From Bradyrhizobium sp. LTSP885 (GTDB lineage Bacteria > Pseudomonadota > Alphaproteobacteria > Rhizobiales > Xanthobacteraceae): 64,000 nucleotides of DNA. Shown here piece after piece: positions 8,483 to 16,654 of this stretch (position 1 is its first letter; each line of letters starts with the position of its first letter). Made by a program: the position numbers and the translations under genes. The notes under the pieces were generated by a model. The model made no database searches. It saw only the letters and a list, made by a program, of their open reading frames with translations, and had not been told where the DNA came from. The stretch covers positions 310,001-374,000 of the forward strand of contig NZ_JYMT01000042.1 in assembly GCF_000938305.1 (NCBI RefSeq), given 5' to 3'.

Positions 8483-9262
8483 ATGGCTATTGCGCGTCAC
8501 ACCGTCGACCTGTTCGCAGACACGCTGCACCTGTCCTTTGCCGAGGCCGGCGCGGGACGCTGCTTTCTGCTGCTGCATGGGGGAGCGGGCCCGGCCTCGA
8601 TGTATGGGCTGGCCGAATCCCTTTCGGCGAAGGCGCGTGCGGTCGTACCGATCCATCCAGGTTTCAATGGTGAGCCACGGCCGGAGCGCTTCGGCCGGAT
8701 CGATGATCTGGTCCTGGCTTATCTGTCGTTGATCGAGCGATTGGACCTGCGGGACGTCGTGCTGGTTGGCAACTCGGTGGGCGGCTGGATCGCGGCCGAG
8801 ATGGCGCTACGCCTGTCGCCAAGGCTCGCAGGTGCGGTCTTGATCAATTCGGTGGGGATCGACGCTGGGACGCCGGAGCTATCGATCGTCGATCCCACCG
8901 CTGTGCAGCCGGCGGAACGTGCCGCTCTTGCATTCCACAATCCCGAAAAATTCGCCTTCGCAGCGTCGACGCCGGAAGCGGCGGCAGCGATGGTGGAGAA
9001 CCAGAAGGCGCTGCGGGCCTATGCCGGTGAGCCCTTCATGCACGAGCCGACGCTGCTTTCGCGCCTGGCGAAGATGCCGATCCCGACGCTGGTCATCTGG
9101 GGCGAAAGCGACCGTATCGTCCGCCCGGATTACGGCCGCGTGCTGGCCTCCAGCATTTCCCACGCACGCTTCGCGCCGGTGGCCGCGGCCGGCCATTTCC
9201 CGCAGATCGAGCGGCTGGAGGAGGTCGAGCGCCTGATCAGCGACTTTGTCGGCCGACTTTGA
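8483..9262 (+). CDS. Alpha/beta-fold hydrolase
   Basis: A 259-residue cytoplasmic alpha/beta hydrolase. The oxyanion-hole region is FLLLHGGAGPASMYGL, the nucleophile elbow is VLVGNSVGGW (G-N-S-V-G), the acid is probably the Asp in VIWGESDRIV, and the catalytic His is in AAGHFPQIE. These features match esterases, C-C hydrolases and haloperoxidase-like enzymes; the substrate cannot be read. It starts at ATG 8483 after a CGGAG ribosome site (8471-8475) and is divergent from marR, whose product probably controls it. Confidence 0.85.
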   Translation: MAIARHTVDLFADTLHLSFAEAGAGRCFLLLHGGAGPASMYGLAESLSAKARAVVPIHPGFNGEPRPERFGRIDDLVLAYLSLIERLDLRDVVLVGNSVGGWIAAEMALRLSPRLAGAVLINSVGIDAGTPELSIVDPTAVQPAERAALAFHNPEKFAFAASTPEAAAAMVENQKALRAYAGEPFMHEPTLLSRLAKMPIPTLVIWGESDRIVRPDYGRVLASSISHARFAPVAAAGHFPQIERLEEVERLISDFVGRL

Positions 9263-9289
9263 AGGGTTGACGAAACCGAGCGCGCCTAT

Positions 9290-9319
9290 ATCCTGTCGAC
9301 AATCGACCCTCGACAGGAT
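9290..9319. promoter_or_regulatory. Inverted repeat ahead of gntR, possible operator
   Basis: Perfect 10-base inverted repeat ATCCTGTCGA / TCGACAGGAT with a 10-base spacer, placed just before the gntR coding region. It also contains TGTCGACA, which fits the TGT-N2-ACA core seen in operators of FCD-type GntR regulators. It could alternatively be a transcription stop for the hydrolase gene that ends at 9262, though no T-run follows. Confidence 0.45.
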
Positions 9320-9332
9320 GACTGGACGCAAG

Positions 9333-10010
9333 ATGGACCTGAAACCCCCGGCGCGCATGGCGTTAGGCGACTCAGTGGCCAACATCCTTCGAAACGCGAT
9401 TCTTGATGGGTCCTTGCGGCCGGGGGATCCGCTCCACGAGAACGTCCTGACGCAACAATTGTCGGTCAGTCGCTCGCCGATCCGCGAGGCGTTGCTTCAG
9501 CTCGAACAAGAGCGGCTGGTGGACAGTCGGCCCAACAAATCCGCAGTCGTCCGGAAGCCGTCCCCTGAGGAAATCCGTCAGGTCTATACGATCCGATCTG
9601 CGCTGGAGGGGATTGCGGCGCGCTGGGCTGCCGAGAAGGCGACACCGGCCTTGGTGGCAGAACTGCGACGAAGGGCCGATGACTTGAACGACGCGACGAT
9701 CGCCTCCGAAGCAGGCGACGATCCGGCAGTCCTCGGTCAAGCAATCGATTTTCATGCGGCCGTTGCCGAAGCCGCGGGCTCTGCGGAACTCCAGCGCTTG
9801 CTTGAAGGTCTTCGCAATCAGATCAAGCATGTCATGGCGGTCGGCCTCGCGAGCCTAACCAGCCGTCGTGCGGGAGAAATTCACGCGGAGCATCTCGCGC
9901 TCATTGATGCGATTGCCGAGCAGGATGGGGACCGAGCCGAGCGCCTTGCGTCCGCCCACGTTCGTGGTGCGCGTGACCGGCTTGTCGCTGAAGCTGACGC
10001 GACTGATTGA
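9333..10010 (+). CDS. GntR-family regulator, FCD subfamily
   Basis: A 225-residue transcription factor. The N-terminal GntR winged helix is clear (DSVANILRNAILDGSLRPGD, LTQQLSVSRSPIREAL, LEQERLVD), and the rest is the all-helical FCD ligand domain. That domain has the RSALEG start, an FHAAVAEAAGS stretch and the His in EIHAEHLALIDAI that binds a metal in this family. FCD regulators commonly sense sugar acids. It is followed by a GH88 glucuronyl hydrolase and a DapA-like aldolase, so an unsaturated uronate or its breakdown product is the likely effector. Start placed at ATG 9333 (MDLKPPAR); ATG 9318 in the same frame lies within the inverted repeat and is the alternative. Confidence 0.88.
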   Translation: MDLKPPARMALGDSVANILRNAILDGSLRPGDPLHENVLTQQLSVSRSPIREALLQLEQERLVDSRPNKSAVVRKPSPEEIRQVYTIRSALEGIAARWAAEKATPALVAELRRRADDLNDATIASEAGDDPAVLGQAIDFHAAVAEAAGSAELQRLLEGLRNQIKHVMAVGLASLTSRRAGEIHAEHLALIDAIAEQDGDRAERLASAHVRGARDRLVAEADATD

Positions 10011-10039
10011 ACGACCAAACCAGAATCGGCTGACGGAAA

Positions 10040-11212
10040 ATGGACCACGGTTTCCGACGATTGCTGGAGAATGCGCTCGGATCTCTCTGCGCGGGAGCCG
10101 ATGGCATTTGTAAGGAGATGACGCCAAGTGGCGGGGTCCCCCGCCTGAATTACATGACCGGCGGTTATACGTGGGACCGAGAGTATGTCTGGGATAGCTG
10201 GGCGAACTTTCAATGGGCCGGCTTCCTGGCCGGCCGACTGTGGCTCCTGTACGAGCTGACGCGAAACCAGCGCTATGGCGACGCGGCCATGCAGATTTGT
10301 GATCGTATCGGCCCCGTTCTCGCGAAGCATCCGACGCTGTTTTCCTCGACCGGCATCGACATGTATTACGCTCTCACGCTGGGCTATCAGATATCGAAGC
10401 GCGAAGAGCTCCGGCGATGGGCGTTTTCCGGCGGAGAGAATTTCGCCAACATCTTCGATCGGAAGGCTGGCGCGTTTCTCCAGATCGCCGGCGCGAACCG
10501 TATCGTCATCGATACCGGCCTCAACCTTCCATCGATGCTGTGGGCTTCACAGTGGGAGCCGGACCGCGCCGCCCTGGCGTATCGCCATCTCAATACCGTG
10601 CTTGAAATGGGGCTGGTTCGTGCTGACGGCTCGACCTGTCACGCCGCCGCGCTCGATCCAGAGACCCGTGCAGTGACCGGCCTCTTCAGCCTGCAAGGGT
10701 GGAGCGACGATAGTGTCTGGGCGCGCGGGCAGGCCTGGGGAATGCTCGGCTTTGCTCATGCCTATGAGGCAGGTCGGCAATCGCAGTATCTTGAGGCGGC
10801 GCAGCGGGCGGCCGATTGGTATGTGGACAATGCACCGCAGGGCTGGGTGCCGCGCTACGATTATCACGATCCGAACCGTGAGAATCTACCGTACGACTCT
10901 TGTGCCGCCTGCATCGCCACCGCTGTCCTGCTGCGGCTCGCACGGTGGCTGCCGGATAGAGCCGACCAATATCGAACCGTCGCCCGGGAAACCCTTAAGG
11001 CACTGCTTTCCAATTTCCTCACGGCCGGCGGCGTTGTGCTGCACGGAACGTGGGGAAGGATGCGGCACGTCGAGGTAGGCAAGCCGCGGCTCGGGCGATT
11101 CCCGCAGGAAGACGTCATGCCTTATGGCAATTATTGGATCGCCGAATGCCTCTTCCGCGAGTTGTCGAACGACTGGTCCATCCTTGCACTCGACGCCGCC
11201 GGCAGTCGTTGA
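10040..11212 (+). CDS. GH88-family unsaturated glucuronyl hydrolase
   Basis: Predicted 390-residue enzyme of glycoside hydrolase family 88, an alpha6/alpha6-barrel hydrolase that removes 4,5-unsaturated uronic acid from oligosaccharides produced by polysaccharide lyases. Family features are STGIDMYYALTLGY and VIDTGLNLPSMLWAS, which hold the two Asp expected at the active site, then DSVWARGQAWGMLGFAHAY, PRYDYHDPN, YDSCAACIATAVLLRLARW and the closing MPYGNYWIAECLFREL. No signal peptide is visible, so it acts in the cytoplasm on an imported oligosaccharide. It lies 29 bases after the gntR stop and 18 before the DapA-like gene. No transporter or lyase gene is adjacent. Substrate specificity is open. 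Confidence 0.83.
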   Translation: MDHGFRRLLENALGSLCAGADGICKEMTPSGGVPRLNYMTGGYTWDREYVWDSWANFQWAGFLAGRLWLLYELTRNQRYGDAAMQICDRIGPVLAKHPTLFSSTGIDMYYALTLGYQISKREELRRWAFSGGENFANIFDRKAGAFLQIAGANRIVIDTGLNLPSMLWASQWEPDRAALAYRHLNTVLEMGLVRADGSTCHAAALDPETRAVTGLFSLQGWSDDSVWARGQAWGMLGFAHAYEAGRQSQYLEAAQRAADWYVDNAPQGWVPRYDYHDPNRENLPYDSCAACIATAVLLRLARWLPDRADQYRTVARETLKALLSNFLTAGGVVLHGTWGRMRHVEVGKPRLGRFPQEDVMPYGNYWIAECLFRELSNDWSILALDAAGSR

Positions 11213-11230
11213 ACAGAGGAAAGCAACACC

Positions 11231-12130
11231 ATGAAATTCACGCCGAGGGGAATCTACACGGCCATCGTCACCCCGTTTACGGAGTTGGATGAATTCGACG
11301 AGCCGACATTTCGCAGGCTGATCGACTTTCAGATCGACGCCGGCGTGGCCGGCCTGCTCGTCATCGGCGGAAGCGGAGAGTTTGTTAGCCTCACACCTGC
11401 TGAGCGGGAACGCGTGATTGAGGTCGCCATAGATCATGTAGCGGAGCGCGTACCGGTCATCATCGGTGCTTTGGCTCCGGGGACGCGCGAGGTTCAGGAG
11501 ACGGTGCGCCGCGCCGCCAAAGTCGGTGCCAGTGCTGCGCTTGTCTTGCCCTCTTACTACATCAAGCCCAGCGCCGCCGGCATCCATGAACACTTTGTGC
11601 GTGTGGCTGATACGGCGGACATTCCGATCGTTGCCTATAACAACACGTCCCGAACCGGCATCACGCTCGATGTAGCCTTGCTGGAGAAATTGGCGACGAT
11701 CTCTTCCATCGTCGCGCTGAAGGAATGCGAACGCGATCTCGCCGTCGTCGCCACAAAGATCAGGGCCGTCGGGGATCGCATCGCGATCATGTCAGGAGAC
11801 GACGATCTCGGCTTTCCGACATTTCTCCTGGGAAGTCCCGGCGGCATCTTCACGACGGCAAACCTGATTCCCGCATTTCACCGAAATCTGTTCGAGGCCA
11901 CGGTGAATTCCAATATCGCGATTGCGCGTGCCGCGCATTACGCGCTCCTGCCGCTGGTGGAGGCCCTCTACACGGCTGATCATCCTGGGCCGCTCAAGGA
12001 CGCAATGGCACTGATCGGATATCAGGTAGGTCGGGCTCGCGCTCCCCTGCAACGCGCAACGGCGGCGAACCTGGAGCGGGCGAAGATCGCCCTGCAAAGG
12101 TTGGATGCTATCTCGTTCGAACAGCCCTAA
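11231..12130 (+). CDS. DapA/NAL superfamily aldolase or dehydratase
   Basis: A 299-residue class I aldolase-fold protein of the dihydrodipicolinate synthase/N-acetylneuraminate lyase superfamily. The Schiff-base lysine is in VALKECERD, the active-site Tyr in LPSYYIKP, and the substrate-loop motif GGSGEF replaces the usual GTTGE of true DapA. VAYNNTSRTG is the second conserved block. The altered loop and the GH88 neighbour point to 2-keto-3-deoxy sugar acid cleavage or dehydration (KDG aldolase or KdgD-like) rather than lysine biosynthesis. It starts at ATG 11231 after GAGGAAAG (11216-11223) and is the last gene of the gntR-GH88 group. The exact reaction is inferred from context. Confidence 0.82.
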   Translation: MKFTPRGIYTAIVTPFTELDEFDEPTFRRLIDFQIDAGVAGLLVIGGSGEFVSLTPAERERVIEVAIDHVAERVPVIIGALAPGTREVQETVRRAAKVGASAALVLPSYYIKPSAAGIHEHFVRVADTADIPIVAYNNTSRTGITLDVALLEKLATISSIVALKECERDLAVVATKIRAVGDRIAIMSGDDDLGFPTFLLGSPGGIFTTANLIPAFHRNLFEATVNSNIAIARAAHYALLPLVEALYTADHPGPLKDAMALIGYQVGRARAPLQRATAANLERAKIALQRLDAISFEQP

Positions 12131-12190
12131 GTCGGCGCAGGCGATGCCAAGCACGCCGCCCTTCCGCGAATGCGTCTTGAAACGCTGTGG

Positions 12191-13891
12191 TCAGGATCGG
12201 CCGGGTGCCGGCGCCGGGAGCTCTGCGGCCACCGCCGCGCTGGCGCGATCGGCCGCGGTCTCGCCGGTGGCGTCGAGCACGGGATAGGCGACCGAGCAGA
12301 TGTGCGAATGGATGCGGCGGAGGTCGCGCAACACGTCGAGATGCAGCGACGTGGTCTCGATCGTTTCGGGCCGGCCTTCACGCAACCGATCGAGATGCCG
12401 TTCGGTGGCGGCCAGTTCGGCCGTGCGCAACGCGGCCTTCTCGGCGAGCAGCTTGCGCGCCTCGGTGACGTCGCCGGACATGAATACGCCGAACCCGGCC
12501 CGCAGCGAATCGATCGTTCGCTTGTGGAAGGCGGACAATTCCTCGGCGCCCTCGCTGGAGAATTGCAGGCGGCGCTTGATCTTCTTGGTCGCGAGCTCGC
12601 TCAGATTCTTGTCGATGATGTCGCCGATATGCTCCAGATTGATCGCAAAGGCGACGATCTCCATGGCGCGCTGGCCCTCGCGCTCGTCGAGGCTGCCGCG
12701 GGTGAGCTTTGTCACGTAGAGCTTGATCGCCTCGTTCAGGCTGTCGACGTTGTTGTCCATCCGCGACACCTGGTCGACCAGGGCGCGGTCGTTGGTCATC
12801 ATCGCCGCCATCACCTTGCGCAGCATAACCTCGACATGGTCGCCCATATGCAGCACCTCGCGCGAGGCGTCGGCCAAGGCAAGCGAGGGCGTCTCCAGCG
12901 CGCTCTCGTCGAGATAGCGCGGCCGTGACGGATCGGTCTCCTGGACGCGCTTCGGCAACAGCCGCTTCAGTAGCCGCGCCATGCTGTCGAGGAATCCGAT
13001 GAAGAGGATCGCGGTTGCGACGTTGAAGACGACGTGGAATTGCGCGGTTGCCTTGGCCAGATCCGGCTGCCAGGCGTGAATGTGCTCGGTGATCGGACGC
13101 AGGAACGGCGCCACCAGCAGGATGCCGACGACGCGATTGACGAGATTGCCGAGGGGCAGGCGATAGCTTGCCGGATTGTCGCGGTGCGCGCCCTCCATCA
13201 GCGGATTGATGGCGCTGCCGAGATTGGCACCGAGCACCAGCGCAAACGCCGCATAGGGCGAAATGAACTGGGAATAGGCCAGCGACATCACCAGCAGCAC
13301 GCTGGCGACGCTGGAATGCACCAGCCAGGTGACGACGGCGCCGATCAGGATGCAGAGCACGGGATCGCCGGTGATCGCGCTCAGGAAGACCCGCACGCCG
13401 GGCGCGTTCTCGGCCGGCGCCATTGTGTCGAGCAGGATGTGCAACGCCAGCAGCATCAGGCCGAGCCCGATCGCGACGCGGCCGATGTCCTTGATCCGGG
13501 AACGGGGCCCGCTGCGGAACGCGACCAGGCCGAGGATGAACAGCACCGGCGCGACGGCCGCGACATCGAACGACAGGACCTGCACGATCAGGGTGGTGCC
13601 GACATTGGCGCCCAGCATGATCGCTAGCGCCGGCACCAGGCTGACCAGCCCTTCCGCGGTAAAGGAACTCGTGATCAGGGCGGTCGCGGTCGAGCTCTGG
13701 AGCAGGGCGGTCAGGCCGAGGCCAGCGGCAAAGGCGGTGAACCGGTTGTTCAGCGCCTTGGCCAGCAGCAGCCGCAGGTCAGGGCCGAAGGCGCGCAAAA
13801 TCCCGCTGTGGACCATGTGAAGGCCCCACAGCAGCAGCGCGACGCCCCCCATCAGATCGAGCAGAACAAGGCTTCCCATGCGTGTTGGCAT
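12191..13891 (-). CDS. Na/Pi cotransporter family protein with PhoU-like C-terminus
   Basis: A 566-residue inner-membrane protein of the NptA/YjbB type. The N-terminal ~350 residues contain two inverted Na_Pi_cotrans repeats with paired signatures LLQSSTATALITSSF and LVHSSVASVLLVM, and GANVGTTLIVQ / GANLGSAINPL after each. The C-terminal ~200 residues are helical and PhoU-like (MDNNVDSLNEAIKLYVTKL, MEIVAFAINLEHIGDIID). Such proteins move phosphate with sodium, often as exporters. The start at 13891 is preceded by AGGGGATG about 10 bases upstream on the coding strand; MGSLV at 13879 is an internal alternative. It stands alone, convergent with the DapA-like gene. Confidence 0.87.
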   Translation of the reverse strand: MPTRMGSLVLLDLMGGVALLLWGLHMVHSGILRAFGPDLRLLLAKALNNRFTAFAAGLGLTALLQSSTATALITSSFTAEGLVSLVPALAIMLGANVGTTLIVQVLSFDVAAVAPVLFILGLVAFRSGPRSRIKDIGRVAIGLGLMLLALHILLDTMAPAENAPGVRVFLSAITGDPVLCILIGAVVTWLVHSSVASVLLVMSLAYSQFISPYAAFALVLGANLGSAINPLMEGAHRDNPASYRLPLGNLVNRVVGILLVAPFLRPITEHIHAWQPDLAKATAQFHVVFNVATAILFIGFLDSMARLLKRLLPKRVQETDPSRPRYLDESALETPSLALADASREVLHMGDHVEVMLRKVMAAMMTNDRALVDQVSRMDNNVDSLNEAIKLYVTKLTRGSLDEREGQRAMEIVAFAINLEHIGDIIDKNLSELATKKIKRRLQFSSEGAEELSAFHKRTIDSLRAGFGVFMSGDVTEARKLLAEKAALRTAELAATERHLDRLREGRPETIETTSLHLDVLRDLRRIHSHICSVAYPVLDATGETAADRASAAVAAELPAPAPGRS

Positions 13892-14116
13892 CCCCTGGAA
13901 AATCGAGTCGAAGGGGTTACGCTACCGCCAAATAACCGGGGATCAACCCCTTTTTGTTCTCTTCGGAACCCGCTTAGGGCAGGCGCTGCGGCGCGGGCGG
14001 TAAATGAACCCGGAAGACAATTGCTCAATTGCGAGATGTTCCACTAGGCAGTTCCCAATCTTTCCCCGCTATCACTGACGGAACGAAGATTGTCCAACAA
14101 AGGCTTGGGGATCAGG

Positions 14117-14362
14117 ATGTTTGCAAATCGCCGCCAGAGCGAACGCCGTGCGTGCCGAAATGTCGCCAAAATCCAGATGGGGACGGGCTCGCTGCCGCGT
14201 GACTGCATGATTACCGATATCTCGTCCGGCGGCGTCAAGGTGATCGCCGAATATCTGGAGATTCCAGAGGAATTCACCATTATCCTGTCGTCCGGCGGCC
14301 CCCGCCAATGCCGTCTGGCCTGGCGGATCGGGCACGAATTCGGCGCCCAGTTCGTCGACTGA
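14117..14362 (+). CDS. PilZ-domain protein
   Basis: A small 81-residue PilZ protein with both cyclic-di-GMP signatures: the N-terminal RRQSERR (RxxxR) and ITDISSGG (D/NxSxxG). The domain fills the whole protein, so it probably acts as a stand-alone adaptor that reports c-di-GMP to a partner. The start is set at ATG 14117 (MFANRRQ), with GGGG at 14107-14110 as ribosome site; TTG 14090 would add nine residues without conservation. It lies upstream of a TadD-like pilus lipoprotein gene on the same strand, but the 170-base gap has its own promoter-like signals, so co-regulation is only suggestive. Confidence 0.85.
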   Translation: MFANRRQSERRACRNVAKIQMGTGSLPRDCMITDISSGGVKVIAEYLEIPEEFTIILSSGGPRQCRLAWRIGHEFGAQFVD

Positions 14363-14379
14363 TCGCACGATTGACAGAA

Positions 14380-14402
14380 GAGGCCGCAAAAGCGGCGGCC
14401 TC
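14380..14402 (+). terminator. Hairpin after PilZ gene
   Basis: GAGGCCG / CGGCCTC (14380-14386, 14396-14402) form a 7-base-pair GC stem shortly after the PilZ stop codon. No U-tract follows, so intrinsic termination is uncertain. Confidence 0.35.
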
Positions 14403-14467
14403 GCCGCGACCGGTGTTGCCTCCCGGCGATTTCGGCGGCGCTGACATGACGGCGCTATGATACCAAA

Positions 14468-14490
14468 CTTAACCGGAACTTAGGGTTAAG
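14468..14490. promoter_or_regulatory. Inverted repeat with CtrA-like box upstream of tadD
   Basis: CTTAACC and GGTTAAG (14468-14474, 14484-14490) are perfect inverted arms around nine bases. On the plus strand TTAA (14469-14472), seven bases and TTAG (14480-14483) fit the CtrA consensus TTAA-N7-TTAA with one mismatch. It lies 43 bases upstream of the tadD-like start. Binding by CtrA is inferred only. Confidence 0.4.
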
Positions 14491-14532
14491 CTGTGAGCAT
14501 CGCGGAACCTTTGGTGTTCCGAGTCCCTGTTG

Positions 14533-15357
14533 ATGCTCCAGAAATCACCCCGACAAATAAGCCGCGCGAGCCGTCTCGCTTGTGTGGCCTCGGCCGCGAT
14601 CCTGTTGATCGGGTTGTCCGCTTGCCAGACGTCGGGGCCGTCTGACATCACCGGGTCATTGGGCGACAAGGCGGACCCCAGCCAGGCTTCTGCCGATCCC
14701 CGCGGCGATATCGAGACCTATCGCGATCGGGTCCGTGCCAACCCCAAGGATGCCGACGCCACGCTGAAATACGCCAAGGCGTTGCGCGCCACCGGCCAGC
14801 GGGCGCAGGCGGTCGCGATGCTCGAGCAGGCGGTGATGGCCCAGCCCGGCAACAAGGCACTGCTCGCCGGCTACGGACGCGCGCTCGCCGACAACGGCAA
14901 TTTCCAGCAGGCGTTCGACGTGCTCGGGCGGGCCCACACCCCGGAAGATCCGGACTGGCGAATCCTCTCCGCGCAGGGCGCCGCGCTCGATCAGCTCGAT
15001 CGCCATGACGAGGCGCGGCAGTACTACACCAGCGCGCTGAAGATCAGGCCGGACGAGCCTTCGGTGCTCTCCAATCTCGGCCTGTCCTACCTGCTCTCCA
15101 AGGACCTGCCAAAGGCCGAGGAGACGTTGCGCCGTGCCCGGGAGCACGCACCCGGCGACATGCGTGTGCGAACCAATCTGGCGGTCGTGGTCGGCCTGCA
15201 GGGCCGTCAGTCCGAGGCCGAAACCATCATGAAGGCCGATTTGGCACCGGAGGAGGGGGCGGCCAATGTCGCCGCGCTGAAGCGGCTGCTGTCGCGGAAG
15301 GACGCGAGCCGGACCGATACGGACAAGATTCCGATCGCCAGCCACCGCAACGATTAG
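14533..15357 (+). CDS. tadD: TadD-like pilus assembly lipoprotein with TPR repeats
   Basis: A 274-residue outer-membrane lipoprotein of the Tad/Flp pilus system. An N-terminal signal ends in a lipobox (LLIGLSAC), and TPR helices fill the rest: DADATLKYAKALRATGQRAQ, NKALLAGYGRALADNGNFQQ, EDPDWRILSAQGAALDQLDR, EPSVLSNLGLSYLLSKDLPK and MRVRTNLAVVVGLQGRQSEA. TadD proteins act as pilotins for secretin assembly. The start is ATG 14533 (TTG 14530 immediately precedes it). It converges on cpaE of the cpaBCDE block with 25 bases between stops, which supports the Tad assignment over other TPR lipoproteins. A CtrA-like box lies upstream. Confidence 0.85.
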   Translation: MLQKSPRQISRASRLACVASAAILLIGLSACQTSGPSDITGSLGDKADPSQASADPRGDIETYRDRVRANPKDADATLKYAKALRATGQRAQAVAMLEQAVMAQPGNKALLAGYGRALADNGNFQQAFDVLGRAHTPEDPDWRILSAQGAALDQLDRHDEARQYYTSALKIRPDEPSVLSNLGLSYLLSKDLPKAEETLRRAREHAPGDMRVRTNLAVVVGLQGRQSEAETIMKADLAPEEGAANVAALKRLLSRKDASRTDTDKIPIASHRND

Positions 15358-15382
15358 GCGCACCAGCCAGTAACGGCGGCGA

Positions 15383-16654
15383 TCATCCTGCGGCCCTGCG
15401 TCCGTCGTCGCGACGCCCCTGCAGCTTCTTGAGGATTGGCGACAGGAAGGACTCGCGCGCTTCAGCGAGGTCCGGACGGCCGGTCAGGCGCTGCGCGATC
15501 TGCAGAAAGGTCTTCGTGGTGCGGTGACGCGCGGAAACTTCCGCGATCATCTGGCCGTTGTTGGCGGCCTCACCGAACAGCCGGCAGTCGAACGGAATCG
15601 TCGCGATCGGCTGGCTTTCGATCGTCTTGGCGAAGTCCTTGACCTCGATTTCCGGGCGCTTCGGCATGCCGACCTGGTTCAGGCAGTAAAGCGGCGGCCG
15701 GTCGTTGGGGCGGGACGCCTTCAGCAGGTTCATCATGTTCTTGGCGTTGCGCATGTTGGCGAGATCAGGCTCGGCGACGATCAGGATGTCGTCGGCGCCG
15801 ACCAGCACGCGCTTGGTCCAGGCGGTCCATTGATGCGGGACGTCGAGCACGATGCATGACGTGGTCATGCGCATCGTATCGAAGATCGCATCGAACGCGT
15901 CGGCGCCGAAATCGTAGACCTGGTCCAGGGTCGCCGGGGCCGCCAGCAGGCTGAGATGGTCGCCGCATTTGGAGAGCAGGCGCTCCATATAGGCGGTGTC
16001 GGGCCGCTCGGGCGAGAACACCGCGTTGGCGATGCCCTGCGTTGGATCCTGGTTGTAATCGAGGCCGGCGGTGCCGAAGGCGAGGTCGAGATCGATGACG
16101 ACGGAGTCGAGGCCGATGTCGCGCGCGATGGTCCAGGCGACGTTGTGCGCAACGGTCGATGCGCCGACGCCGCCCTTGGCGCCGGCGACTGCGATCAGGC
16201 GGCCGACGGAGACGGCTTCAGACGCCGAGAACAGGCTGCAGATCGAGCGCACGATGTCGAGCACCTGCACCGGCCCGATGACGTAGTCGTTGACGCCGCG
16301 GCGCACCAGCTCGCGATAGGGCGCGACATCGCTGGCACTGCCGAGCACGACGACGCGGGTGCCGGGATCGCAGACCCCGGCGAGATCGTCGAGGCCGGCG
16401 AGGAAATCCTTGTCAGGCTCGGTTTCCAGCACGATGACGTTGGGCGTCGGAGCCTTGTGATAGGTTTCCACCGCTGCGGCGATGCCGCCCATATGGACGG
16501 AGAGGTGAGCCTTGGCGAGCCGGCGGTCCGCGGCGGCGGCGCGTGCGGTCGTTGCCGTTGCGACGCTGGCGCAGAAGGCCTGCACCGAGATGCGCGGCGC
16601 CGGCGCGATGTAATCGTTGGCGTGCGATTGCTCGTCTTGGGGTTGGGCGGTCAT
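15383..16654 (-). CDS. cpaE: Pilus assembly ATPase CpaE/TadZ
   Basis: A 423-residue MinD/ParA-like protein that localises the Tad pilus machine to the cell pole. The N-terminal ~150 residues form an atypical receiver-like domain (VIVLETEPDKDFLAGL, TRVVVLGSASDVAPY). The ATPase follows with a deviant Walker A, AVAGAKGGVGASTVAHN, then DLDLAFGTAGLDYNQDPT and CIVLDVPHQWTAWTK. The usual Walker A signature lysine of MinD is present (KGGVGAS). The start codon overlaps the cpaD stop by four bases (ATGA). It is the last gene of cpaBCDE here; the ATPase gene cpaF, which usually follows, is missing. Confidence 0.9.
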   Translation of the reverse strand: MTAQPQDEQSHANDYIAPAPRISVQAFCASVATATTARAAAADRRLAKAHLSVHMGGIAAAVETYHKAPTPNVIVLETEPDKDFLAGLDDLAGVCDPGTRVVVLGSASDVAPYRELVRRGVNDYVIGPVQVLDIVRSICSLFSASEAVSVGRLIAVAGAKGGVGASTVAHNVAWTIARDIGLDSVVIDLDLAFGTAGLDYNQDPTQGIANAVFSPERPDTAYMERLLSKCGDHLSLLAAPATLDQVYDFGADAFDAIFDTMRMTTSCIVLDVPHQWTAWTKRVLVGADDILIVAEPDLANMRNAKNMMNLLKASRPNDRPPLYCLNQVGMPKRPEIEVKDFAKTIESQPIATIPFDCRLFGEAANNGQMIAEVSARHRTTKTFLQIAQRLTGRPDLAEARESFLSPILKKLQGRRDDGRRAAG

